The translations under genes were made by a program, and so were the position numbers. The notes beneath the pieces are model-generated. The model ran no database searches, was not told where the DNA came from, and saw only the letters and a program-made list of their open reading frames with translations. Below are positions 44,339 to 52,538 of a DNA stretch of 64,000 nt, one piece after another (within the stretch, counting starts at the first letter, position 1; the number at the start of each line of letters is the position of its first letter). The DNA is from Caballeronia zhejiangensis (GTDB lineage Bacteria; Pseudomonadota; Gammaproteobacteria; Burkholderiales; Burkholderiaceae): contig NZ_JFHD01000017.1 in assembly GCF_000698575.1 (NCBI RefSeq), forward strand, positions 91,019 through 155,018, in the 5' to 3' direction.

Positions 44339-45448
44339 ATGCTCAGTTTCGCGCTTGCTTTTCTGGTCTCGCTCTTCGTGACCTTGTTGATCGTGCGCTT
44401 CGCACACCTGCAGGAAGGCGTGCTCGGCGACACCGATCTCGCCGGCGTGCAGAAGTTTCACGCGCGGCCCGTTCCGCGCATCGGCGGCGTGGGCATCATC
44501 TGCGGGCTCACGGCATCGGCCGTGCAGTTGCGATGGGGCTATCCGGCCGTATCGGGCGGCATTCTCGGCATCGTCGCGTGCGGCTTGCCGGCGTTTCTCT
44601 CCGGGCTGATCGAAGACCTGACCAAGCGCGTCTCGCCGCTCGCGCGCCTCGTCTGCACGATGGCCGCCGCGGGCCTCGCCTATGCGTTCCTGAACATCGC
44701 GGTCACGCGCATCAGCGTGCCGCCGCTCGATTTCCTGTTGTCCTACGCGGTCATTTCATGCGCGGTGACGGTGCTCGCCGTCGCGGCGCTCGCCAACGCG
44801 GTGAACATCATCGACGGCTTCAACGGCCTCGCATCGATGGTCAGCTTCATGATGTTCGCCTCGCTCGCCTATGTGGCGTTCCAGGTGCACGATCCGATCG
44901 TGCTTTCCGGTTCGCTCATCATGATGGGCGCGGTGATGGGCTTCTTCATCTGGAACTTCCCCGCCGGGCTGATCTTTCTCGGCGACGGCGGCGCGTACTT
45001 CGTCGGCTTCATGCTGGGCGAACTCTCGATCATGCTCGTGATGCGCAACCGCGATGTCTCCGCGTGGTATCCGGTGCTGCTCTTCATGTATCCGATCTTC
45101 GAGACGTGCTTCTCGATCTATCGCAAGAAGTTCATTCGCGGCATTTCGCCGGGCATTCCGGACGGCGTGCATCTGCATATGCTCGTCTACAAGCGTCTGA
45201 TGCGCTGGGCCGTCGGCGTGAAGAACGCGCATGAGCTGACGCGGCGCAATTCGCTGACGTCGCCGTATCTGTGGCTGCTGTGTCTCGTCGCCGTGATTCC
45301 CGCGACGCTCTTCTGGCGGCATACGGTGCATCTGTTCTGCTTCGTCGTCGTGTTCGCGGCAACCTACGTGTGGCTCTACATGAGCATCGTGCGCTTCAAA
45401 TCACCGCGCTGGCTCGTGTTTCGCCGGCCGCACACGGTGAAGAAATGA
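44339..45448 (+). CDS. WecA/WbpL-type polyprenyl-phosphate glycosyl-1-phosphate transferase
   Basis: 369 aa with about 10 membrane helices. Family motifs: KFHARPVPRIGGVGI near residue 40, NAVNIIDGFNGLAS near residue 157, FLGDGGAYFVGF near residue 218, and the cytoplasmic DGVHLHMLVYKRL near residue 277. It initiates a lipid-linked glycan by moving a HexNAc-1-phosphate from UDP-sugar to undecaprenyl phosphate. The separate WcaJ-like enzyme at 52.5-53.9 kb is a different initiating type. Confidence 0.9.
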   Translation: MLSFALAFLVSLFVTLLIVRFAHLQEGVLGDTDLAGVQKFHARPVPRIGGVGIICGLTASAVQLRWGYPAVSGGILGIVACGLPAFLSGLIEDLTKRVSPLARLVCTMAAAGLAYAFLNIAVTRISVPPLDFLLSYAVISCAVTVLAVAALANAVNIIDGFNGLASMVSFMMFASLAYVAFQVHDPIVLSGSLIMMGAVMGFFIWNFPAGLIFLGDGGAYFVGFMLGELSIMLVMRNRDVSAWYPVLLFMYPIFETCFSIYRKKFIRGISPGIPDGVHLHMLVYKRLMRWAVGVKNAHELTRRNSLTSPYLWLLCLVAVIPATLFWRHTVHLFCFVVVFAATYVWLYMSIVRFKSPRWLVFRRPHTVKK

Positions 45449-45451
45449 AGC

Positions 45452-45481
45452 GACGCCGCCTGAGTTCCAGGCGGCGTTTTT
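45452..45481 (+). terminator. Terminator after the WecA-like gene
   Basis: ACGCCGCCTG / CAGGCGGCGT stem with a 5-nt loop and five T on the + strand. Confidence 0.88.
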
Positions 45482-45492
45482 CATTCGAAGCC

Positions 45493-46188
45493 TTATTTCA
45501 GGTGCTTTGCGAAGAAATCCGCGGTGCGGCCGTTGGCGAGTTGCGCGGCCGCCGCGTCGTAATGCGCGCCCTGATTGCGCGCGAACGCGTGATGACAGCC
45601 GGGATACGTGTACACCTCGACATTCGGCTGCCCCTTCACCGCCGCCAGCACGCGGTTGCGCGCATCGGCGGGAATGAACTCGTCCTCTTCCGCGAGATGC
45701 AGCATGAGCGGCACCTTGATCTTCGGCAGTTCGGCGAGGTATTGATCCGTGCCGCCGCCGTAGTACGAAACCGATGCGTCGACATCCGTGCGCGCCGCCG
45801 TCAGGAACGAGAGCAAGCCGCCGAGACAAAAGCCGACCGAGCCGATCTTGCCCTGCACTTGTGAGAGTCCGCGCGCGAAACCGATCGTCGCCGCGATGTC
45901 CTCGACGCCCGTGTTCACGTCGAATGCGTTGTAGTACTTGAGCGCCTGCTGCCATTCGGCTTCGGTGCGATCGGTGAGCTCGACGTTCGGCTCCAGCCGC
46001 CAGAAGAGATCGGGGCATAGCGCGACGTATCCCTGGCGCGCGTATTCGTCACAGGTTTCGCGCATGTCGGCGTTGATGCCGAAAATTTCCTGAATCACGA
46101 TCACGGCCGGCGCGGTCGTTTGCGCGGGATATGCGACGTAAGCGTCGAAATTGCCATCGGGGATGGAGATGCTGAGCGTCTCGGACAT
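45493..46188 (-). CDS. Dienelactone hydrolase family protein
   Basis: 231 aa, alpha/beta hydrolase. The triad is visible: Cys in SVGFCLGGLLSFL, Asp in LAEEDEFIPADA and His in YPGCHHAFARN. QEIFGINADMRETCDEYARQ near residue 33 is a family hallmark. True dienelactone hydrolases act in chlorocatechol breakdown, but many family members have unknown esterase roles, and no aromatic pathway genes are near. AGGAGA precedes the ATG. It is transcribed against the surrounding glycan genes. Confidence 0.9.
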   Translation of the reverse strand: MSETLSISIPDGNFDAYVAYPAQTTAPAVIVIQEIFGINADMRETCDEYARQGYVALCPDLFWRLEPNVELTDRTEAEWQQALKYYNAFDVNTGVEDIAATIGFARGLSQVQGKIGSVGFCLGGLLSFLTAARTDVDASVSYYGGGTDQYLAELPKIKVPLMLHLAEEDEFIPADARNRVLAAVKGQPNVEVYTYPGCHHAFARNQGAHYDAAAAQLANGRTADFFAKHLK

Positions 46189-46724
46189 GGGAAGTCTCCT
46201 GGATGATGAAGCGAGCCCATCATATCCAAACTTTCCCGCGCCGCGCTCGAAGCGGACCACTCATCTCGGCGATGATCGCGAGTCCCCGGATGAATCGAGC
46301 GTATCGATCGATCGGGGCCTTGCATGCGTGTCGCGCCGAACCGCCCATGCCATTTCCCTTCTGCGAGGGTCGATTGTTATCGAGTGGCTCGCGCGGCCGG
46401 AACCGCGCGTCCTCGTGGGCCTGCTTCCCCGGCATCGCGGGGCACCTCGTTCCGGCGTGTAGCACGCACATCGCGCATATTGAGTGGTCTCAAGCCGGAT
46501 CGGACCGCTTCCGGCCATTGCATCTTCGGTCCATCGAACGGCGGCGATCCGCCAGAATGCCGTGCTTTGCGGACATCGATTCGAAGCGTCCGATGAAGCG
46601 TGGTCCGGCGCACACGCGCATCCGTCGTTTCGCGCCGAAGACTAGTCGCAAGACGCCGCCGCAACCGCGCACGACAAGAGCCGCTGCTATATTCGACGCA
46701 AAAAATAGGGGTGCCGGGGCCGTC
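46189..46724. other. Intergenic region upstream of the polymerase/ligase-like gene
   Basis: 536 bp. The frame of the downstream gene stays open through this stretch, but the predicted residues are Arg-, Cys- and His-rich without hydrophobic or family features, so I regard it as non-coding. It probably contains promoters for the two divergent genes; no clear motif was identified. Confidence 0.55.
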
Positions 46725-48146
46725 ATGCGCAACAAGTTCGCCGTCGTCTGGATCTGGCTTTGCCTGCTTCCGCTCGCGTTCGACTTACGAAGCGTCGAGA
46801 CGGCCAGCAAGGCCATCGATGTTCTGCTCACCGTGACATCGATGGGCGCCGCCTGCGCGATGCTGCTCATCGCGCCGCGCTTCGCGCGCCGCTCGCGCAT
46901 GCGCGGGTTCGTCAGCGCGCTCTTTCTGCTCACGATCTTCGGCAGCGTCGCAACCCAATGGCTGCAAGGCAACGACGCCGGCAACTACGCGCGCGTCGTG
47001 CTGCCGTTCCTCTTGATGCTGCTCGGCTATTTCGTAGGCTGCCGTCCGTGGGATGCGCAGCGTCTTGCGCAGATCGAACGCGCGATGGTCTGGTCGATGA
47101 TCGCATCGCTCGTGTTCGGCGGCGGTTTCGGCATGGCGATGCCTGGCGGCATCGACACCTTGAGCATTCGCGTCGTCCCGGTCACGTTCCTTTGCCTGCA
47201 AGGGCTGTTGCTGCACGAAATCGTCTTCGCGCAGCGCATCGGGAAGCTGGCCGGGCTGTTTTTTCTCGCGACGATCGTCATCGAGATTCTGTTCGGCACG
47301 CCGGGCCTCCTGGTCGGCACCGTGCTGCTGATCGCTTATGCGACGTGGCTCGCCGCGCCTTCGCTGCGCGCGTTCTTCGCCGCCGGTTTGCGCGCGGCCA
47401 CGATCCTGACGCTGCTGATCGCGATGGCCACCGCGACGGCCACGTTCTTTCCGACGATCGGAGCCCCGTGGATGAAGCGTCTCTCGCTCGTGCAGGATGC
47501 GCCGCCCGCACGCGATCCGGTGCTGATCGCGCGTCTCGCGGAAATGAAGGATCAGGTCGATCAGACTACGTCGTCGGCGATGTCGACGATCGTCGGCATG
47601 GGCTACGGACACGACTATCGCTACGCGCCGTCGTATCTGCCGGATCTTGCCGGCGACATCAGCGAGCAGGACTTCTACGCCTTCAAAAAATGGTCGGCCG
47701 GCCGCGACTTCTGGGTCTATCAGTTCTTCGCAGGCGGCGTGCTGTTCGGGCTCGCGCTGCCGATCGCCATTCTGTGGGCGCTCTGGCGCGGTTCGCGGGC
47801 GTATCGCGCATGGCGGCACAGCACGCCCGATGCGCCCTGGCTGCCGGTGCTCGGCCGTGCGCTCTTCGTGCTCGCTGCGCTGCCCGCGACGTCGATCGGC
47901 GGTAATCCGCTCGGCCAGCGTTTTCCGGGGCTGATGTTCGGTGTCGCGCTGGGTCTCGTCGTCGCGTCGTATGCGCGCATCGCGCATGGCATCCACGCGC
48001 GCGCCGCCGAAGCGGCCGGTCGCACGCCGCAGCAAAGCGCGCCTTTTTACGGCGCGCCGCCCGACATGCATCCGCAAGACGGGCCGCTCACGGAGATACG
48101 TCCGGCGAATCCGCCGCGCGCGTCAGGTTCGCTGCCCGCGCAGTAA
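46725..48146 (+). CDS. Polytopic membrane protein, possible O-antigen polymerase/ligase (Wzy/WaaL-like)
   Basis: 473 aa with about 10-11 membrane helices (e.g. VVWIWLCLLPLAF at the N-terminus). A hydrophilic loop around residues 265-325 (GYGHDYRYAPSYLPD...) lies before the last helices, the arrangement seen in Wzy polymerases and WaaL ligases, which are poorly conserved. The C-terminal 50 residues are Pro/Ala-rich. Assignment rests on topology and on the neighbouring flippase and glycosyltransferases. Start ATG with AGGGG about 13 bases upstream. Confidence 0.7.
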   Translation: MRNKFAVVWIWLCLLPLAFDLRSVETASKAIDVLLTVTSMGAACAMLLIAPRFARRSRMRGFVSALFLLTIFGSVATQWLQGNDAGNYARVVLPFLLMLLGYFVGCRPWDAQRLAQIERAMVWSMIASLVFGGGFGMAMPGGIDTLSIRVVPVTFLCLQGLLLHEIVFAQRIGKLAGLFFLATIVIEILFGTPGLLVGTVLLIAYATWLAAPSLRAFFAAGLRAATILTLLIAMATATATFFPTIGAPWMKRLSLVQDAPPARDPVLIARLAEMKDQVDQTTSSAMSTIVGMGYGHDYRYAPSYLPDLAGDISEQDFYAFKKWSAGRDFWVYQFFAGGVLFGLALPIAILWALWRGSRAYRAWRHSTPDAPWLPVLGRALFVLAALPATSIGGNPLGQRFPGLMFGVALGLVVASYARIAHGIHARAAEAAGRTPQQSAPFYGAPPDMHPQDGPLTEIRPANPPRASGSLPAQ

Positions 48147-48157
48147 GATCCGTCCGC

Positions 48158-48616
48158 TCACTGCGCGCGCAGATGTGCCCGCAGATAAGGCGCGAAGCCG
48201 TTTTGAACGGAGATGATCTTCGTCGCGCAGTCGTCGAAATCCGAGCCTCGCGCGCGCTCGTCCTCGAACATGCCCTTGCATTGCGCGAAGAGCGAGATCG
48301 TCGCGCCGTCGCCGTTCGGGACGCGCGTCGCCGAGAACACCGGCTTGCCGGTGTCCGAAGGCACGTCGGTTTCGATCGCGGCATTGTCGGCGCGTGTCAG
48401 GCGTTCCTTCGAATTCTGCTCGACGTAAGTCTTCGTGAGCTTCCAGGCCGCATCGCACTGTGCGGCGTCGCGGCATGCGACGGTCGCATTGCGTTGCGCC
48501 GTATCGAGCGATTGCTGCGAGAGCAGGAACGTGCGTTCCTTCGTCTGCTCCTTCTCGACGGACGAGCACGCGGTGAGGACGATCGAAGCGACTGCGAGAG
48601 CGATGAGCTTTTTCAC
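48158..48616 (-). CDS. Predicted lipoprotein of unknown function
   Basis: 152 aa. The signal peptide ends in a lipobox (IVLTAC-SS, Cys17), so the protein is probably membrane-anchored in the periplasm. The rest is hydrophilic, with Cys residues near 48, 54, 115 and 129 that could form disulfides (VACRDAAQCDAAW). I recognise no domain. It is convergent with the polymerase-like gene with an 11-bp gap. Confidence 0.8.
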   Translation of the reverse strand: MKKLIALAVASIVLTACSSVEKEQTKERTFLLSQQSLDTAQRNATVACRDAAQCDAAWKLTKTYVEQNSKERLTRADNAAIETDVPSDTGKPVFSATRVPNGDGATISLFAQCKGMFEDERARGSDFDDCATKIISVQNGFAPYLRAHLRAQ

Positions 48617-48713
48617 GGACGGAAAGCCAAAGAATCAGGTCGGACGGCGATTATAACGACGCCCGCTTTCGGCAACCATTTGCGTGCGGTATCGCGCGAT
48701 CAGGAGGAGACAC

Positions 48714-49004
48714 ATGAAACACGCGCTTTTGTGGCTGGCCATCGCGGCCTTCGCGCCGTCGTTCGCGTATGCGGGCGATTCGGCCGATACCCCGTCGATG
48801 GACGCGCTGCTCGCGCAACAGAACGGCTATGTGGGCAATCCGGCGGGCGGCGCGCGGCTGCGTCCGGGCACGCGCAAGGCCGACGCAAAAGCGATGATGA
48901 TGCCGCGAAGCGCGGCGGCGACGCTTTATCCGGCGCCTTCGGGTCTGAAGGCGCCGGCGTCGAATGCCGCGCGTGCGCGCGACATCTACAAGTCGCCGTA
49001 TTGA
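48714..49004 (+). CDS. Small secreted protein of unknown function
   Basis: 96 aa. A Sec signal peptide covers residues 1-20 (LLWLAIAAFAPSFAYA), leaving a ~76-residue Ala/Pro/basic mature protein ending DIYKSPY. The start is well defined by a perfect AGGAGGAGA seven bases from the ATG, implying strong translation. No family recognised. It converges on the Wzc-like kinase gene with an 11-bp gap. Confidence 0.75.
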   Translation: MKHALLWLAIAAFAPSFAYAGDSADTPSMDALLAQQNGYVGNPAGGARLRPGTRKADAKAMMMPRSAAATLYPAPSGLKAPASNAARARDIYKSPY

Positions 49005-49015
49005 ACTGAGAAGAC

Positions 49016-51247
49016 TTACTCCGCGATGCTCTCGTAGCTGTAATAGCCCGCGTAGGTGCTGCCCATCAGCACCTTCGATTGCGGCACATCGGTGAGGAGC
49101 ACGCCCTTCATGTGCACGCCGCCGTGATAGAGGCGCTTCATCGTCTCGCCGATTTCCTGCACCTGATTCTTGCCGTGCCGCACGACGAGCAGGCTCGTGC
49201 CCGCGTGCCGGCCGATCACGGTCGCGTCGGTGACGGCGAGCACGGGCGGCGTATCGATGACGACGAGATCATAGAGCTGCTTCAGTTCGCCGAGGATTTC
49301 GCCGAGCCGATCGCTCGCGAGCAGTTCCGCCGGATGCGATGGCAGCGAGCCCTTCGGAATCAGATCGACGCCGGGCAACACGTCGTGAACGATGACGTCC
49401 ATCGCGTTGGCGCCCATCAGCACGTCGGATAGGCCCGGCGTGTGACGCACGCCGAAGTGCGAGTGGATGTCGCCGCGGCGCATGTCGCCGTCGATCAGCA
49501 ACACCCGCTTTCTCGTCGATGCGACGAGCGTCGCGAGATTCGCCGACAGAAACGACTTGCCCGCTTCGGGCCGCGAGCCGGTCAGCATCACGACGTTGTT
49601 GCGCGCTTCGCCGAGCTGCAGTTGCAGCGACGTGCGCAAGCTGCGAATGCCTTCGACGGCCGCATCCTCCGGCGCCTGCGCCGCGAGCACGTGCATGCCT
49701 TCGCGGCGCATGCCGACCTGACGTTGCAGACGAAGCTGCTGCGTGCTGCGCGGCACGATGGCGAACACGCGCGTGCCCAGTTGCCGTTCGATGTCCTCTG
49801 GACGCTCGACGCCGCCCCACAGCGACTTGCGCACGAACGCCGCGATGATGCCGAGCACGAGGCCGATGCCCGCCGAGATCAGGATCACGAGCGCGCGCTT
49901 CGGACGCACGGGATCGTCGGCGGGTTGCGCGAGATCGACGATCCGCACGTTGCCGACCTGCCCCGCCTTCGCGATGCGCAATTGCTGCGCGCTGTTCTGC
50001 AGGTTCGCGTAAAGCTCGCTGTTCGAGCGCACGTCGCGCGTATAGCGCAGCGCGGTCTGCTCGGTATCGGGCAGCGTCGACACGTTCTTGCCGAGGCGCG
50101 TCTGCGCGGCGGTGAGCGATGCAATCTGCGCATCGAGCGCCTGCACCGACGGATGATTCGCCGTAAAGCGCAGCGACAGTTCCGCGCGCTGTTGCTGAAG
50201 ATCGGAGAGCTTCGTCTTGTTGTCGACGATCTGCTGCAGGAGCAAGCGGCTCTCTTCGGAGAGATCGACGGAACCTTGCTTGTTGCGAAACGCGCTCAGG
50301 CGCTGCTCGGCTTCATCGAGCTGCTTCTTCACGAGCGGCAGTTGCTGCTCCAGAAACGCGAGCGTGTGCTCCGCTTCGGCCGAACGCTTCTGCGTGTCCT
50401 GCTCCACATAACGATTCGCGATGTTGTTGACGATCGCCGCGATTTGTTTCGGATTACTACCTTCCAGAGATACGCCGATGATGCCCGATTGCAGTGCGGT
50501 CTCCGCCACGGTCAGGCGCTGCTGAAGACGGTCGATGGTCGTGATCGTCGAGAAGCGTTGCAGTTCGAACTGCACGCCGGGCTTGCCGTCGAGCTTGTCG
50601 ACCTTGAGCGTCACCGGGCCTTGCGGCGTCGCGCCCGACACTTCCTTGCCGACCTGCCCCGTCAGCACGATCAGTCCGTTCGGATCGCGCAGTTCGTATG
50701 CGCCGCGCTCGAGCGCGACGAGTGTGAACTTCCTGTCGTAGAGCTCCTTCGGCGTGTCGAAGAGCGGCACGTCGATGGCTTCGCCGCCCCACGCGAAGCG
50801 CGACAGATAACCCTGCGGAATCGGCCGGTTCAGCATCGCGAACACGTTGCCGACGAGCTTGCCCACGACCGGCAACACGCGCGGCGAGGCATCGATATCC
50901 AGATGCAGACGCCGCACCGTATCGTCGATGACGAGTCGCGAGCGCAGCAGTTCGATCTGCGCGGCAGTCGAAGTCTTCGTTTCGGTGAGTTGCGGAACGG
51001 CGGCTTGCAGCGCCTTGGCGCCGGCGTTCGCGTTGTTCGTGTTGGCCGGCTCGTCGACCTGGATCATCGCGTCGGCCTTGTAGGTCGGCGTCGCGAGATA
51101 CGCGTAAGAGGTGCCGAGCGCAATCACGGCGAGCATGACGAGCGTCACGAGCTTCCAGTTGAGCATCGCCGCGGCCAGGTAATCGGACAGGCGCAGTTCG
51201 TCACCCGTCGATACGTCCACGTATCGCGTATCAAAGTTCATCGACAT
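49016..51247 (-). CDS. Polysaccharide co-polymerase / tyrosine autokinase (Wzc/BceF/EpsB type)
   Basis: 743 aa. The N-terminal part is a Wzz domain between two membrane helices (about residues 30-50 and 435-455) with a long periplasmic coiled coil. The C-terminal BY-kinase domain has Walker A GSRPEAGKSFLSANL near residue 555, Walker A' VLLIDGDMRRG and Walker B LVVIDTPPVLA. The tail has a Tyr cluster (STYAGYYSYE) for autophosphorylation. It controls polymer length and export with the Wza-like protein encoded 86 bp upstream. No matching low-molecular-weight tyrosine phosphatase gene is present in the window. Confidence 0.94.
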   Translation of the reverse strand: MSMNFDTRYVDVSTGDELRLSDYLAAAMLNWKLVTLVMLAVIALGTSYAYLATPTYKADAMIQVDEPANTNNANAGAKALQAAVPQLTETKTSTAAQIELLRSRLVIDDTVRRLHLDIDASPRVLPVVGKLVGNVFAMLNRPIPQGYLSRFAWGGEAIDVPLFDTPKELYDRKFTLVALERGAYELRDPNGLIVLTGQVGKEVSGATPQGPVTLKVDKLDGKPGVQFELQRFSTITTIDRLQQRLTVAETALQSGIIGVSLEGSNPKQIAAIVNNIANRYVEQDTQKRSAEAEHTLAFLEQQLPLVKKQLDEAEQRLSAFRNKQGSVDLSEESRLLLQQIVDNKTKLSDLQQQRAELSLRFTANHPSVQALDAQIASLTAAQTRLGKNVSTLPDTEQTALRYTRDVRSNSELYANLQNSAQQLRIAKAGQVGNVRIVDLAQPADDPVRPKRALVILISAGIGLVLGIIAAFVRKSLWGGVERPEDIERQLGTRVFAIVPRSTQQLRLQRQVGMRREGMHVLAAQAPEDAAVEGIRSLRTSLQLQLGEARNNVVMLTGSRPEAGKSFLSANLATLVASTRKRVLLIDGDMRRGDIHSHFGVRHTPGLSDVLMGANAMDVIVHDVLPGVDLIPKGSLPSHPAELLASDRLGEILGELKQLYDLVVIDTPPVLAVTDATVIGRHAGTSLLVVRHGKNQVQEIGETMKRLYHGGVHMKGVLLTDVPQSKVLMGSTYAGYYSYESIAE

Positions 51248-51288
51248 GATCTCGCTCGCTTATATTTTTTAAGTCGAACCATGATGCT

Positions 51289-51311
51289 CCGGCGCGCCCC
51301 GCGCGCGCCGG
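51289..51311. repeat. GC-rich hairpin between the Wza-like and Wzc-like genes
   Basis: CCGGCGCGC pairs with GCGCGCCGG around a 5-nt loop; no T-run follows in the direction of transcription. It may stabilise or process the mRNA rather than terminate it. Confidence 0.6.
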
Positions 51312-51333
51312 TCAGACACTTGATGCCAGATGC

Positions 51334-52521
51334 TTACTTCGTCAACACGGCCGCCGTCAAACCAGCGTTGATCGCCGGCAGCAGCAGGTTGAGCACGCGC
51401 GAGAAGCGCACGAGCCCGTTGTTGTCGACATAGACGACGTCATGCGGCTGCAGCTCGAAGTTGTTCGCGAGCAGCATCGACACCGGCGACAGCGCGTCGA
51501 GCTTGTAGACCTCCGGCTGGTCCGTCGCGCCGTTGCGGATCACGTACAGCTCGCGCGGGTTCGACGTTTCCGGGTTGAAGCTGCCCGCCTGCGAGATCGC
51601 GTCCGACAGCGTGAGCTTGCCGTTGCGCATCGGGATGACGGTGGCCGGCTTGGTCACTTCGCCCATCACGTAGACGCCGTTTTCGTCGCGCGAATCGACA
51701 CGCAGCGCATCGCCCGGCTTGAGCATGATGTCCGACGGGCTGCGGCCCTTCGACGTCATGCCGGCCATGTTGATGTGATACGTGACGCCATCGCGGATCA
51801 GCGTGACGCGGCTCTGATCCGCCGTCGTCGCGAAACCGCCCGCGCGGCCGATCGCCTCGGTGAGCGTCATCGGAATGTCGTTGATCTGCTGCGCGCCCGG
51901 CGTGCGGACATCGCCGTCGATATACACCTGCGACGCGCGGAACGACGCGACGCGCACCGTCACCTGCGGCTTCACGAATACCTTCGACAGCTCGGCATAC
52001 AGCTCGCGCTGAACCTGCGTCTCGGTCTTGCCCGCGACGTGCAGCGGCTTGTTCACGTACGGGAATTGCAGATTGCCGTCGGCATCGACGACGAAGCCGG
52101 GCGCGGCATCCGACGTGCGCGTCTGGTTCGCCGGCTGGCCGAGCGCCGCGACGAGTTCCGGGTGATCCCAGACCGTGATCTGCAGCACGTCGCCGACGCC
52201 CAGCTTGTAAGGCGCGGGCTTGCCGTAGAGCGAGGCGTTCGGATCGCCCGTCACGGACGGCTGCGCGGCGCGCATCTTCTTCACGAGCGCGGCGTCGATC
52301 GTCGTGATCGGAATGTTGGTGGTCGTGGCCGGATCGCCCTGATCGTTCGACGTTTCGACGAGCTGGGCGGGCTTTTCCATGTGCATGCCCGGCGAGAGCC
52401 CGCAACCCGTCAGGATCACGGCGACGGAAGCTGCCGCAGCCAGGCTCGTGAGGCGGAAGATACGCGACACGTTGGTGTTGGCGGCCATGGAGGTGGTGCC
52501 CGGTTGTTGTTGGTTGTGCAT
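51334..52521 (-). CDS. Outer-membrane polysaccharide export lipoprotein (Wza/BceE type)
   Basis: 395 aa. A signal peptide ends in a lipobox (VILTGC-GLSP). The polysaccharide export domain (YKLGVGDVLQITVWDHPEL) and repeated SLBB-type segments (VYIDGDVRTPGAQ; VYVMGEVTKPATV) follow, with a C-terminal amphipathic helix region. It forms the outer-membrane export channel. The start is MHNQQQ because AGGGGA lies 8 bases upstream; an ATG six codons earlier overlaps the upstream stop (TGATG) and is an alternative. Confidence 0.92.
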   Translation of the reverse strand: MHNQQQPGTTSMAANTNVSRIFRLTSLAAAASVAVILTGCGLSPGMHMEKPAQLVETSNDQGDPATTTNIPITTIDAALVKKMRAAQPSVTGDPNASLYGKPAPYKLGVGDVLQITVWDHPELVAALGQPANQTRTSDAAPGFVVDADGNLQFPYVNKPLHVAGKTETQVQRELYAELSKVFVKPQVTVRVASFRASQVYIDGDVRTPGAQQINDIPMTLTEAIGRAGGFATTADQSRVTLIRDGVTYHINMAGMTSKGRSPSDIMLKPGDALRVDSRDENGVYVMGEVTKPATVIPMRNGKLTLSDAISQAGSFNPETSNPRELYVIRNGATDQPEVYKLDALSPVSMLLANNFELQPHDVVYVDNNGLVRFSRVLNLLLPAINAGLTAAVLTK

Positions 52522-52538
52522 GATGGTCGTCCCCTGCA

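Noticed and set aside
46203..46724. A 174-codon N-terminal extension of the polymerase/ligase-like gene
   Set aside because: The frame is open, but residues are Arg-, Cys- and His-rich with no membrane helix; the ATG at 46725 begins directly at the first helix.
49442..51433. A 663-codon plus-strand open frame opposite the Wzc-like gene
   Set aside because: Arg/His-rich with no domain; the Wzc-like kinase on the other strand is well supported.
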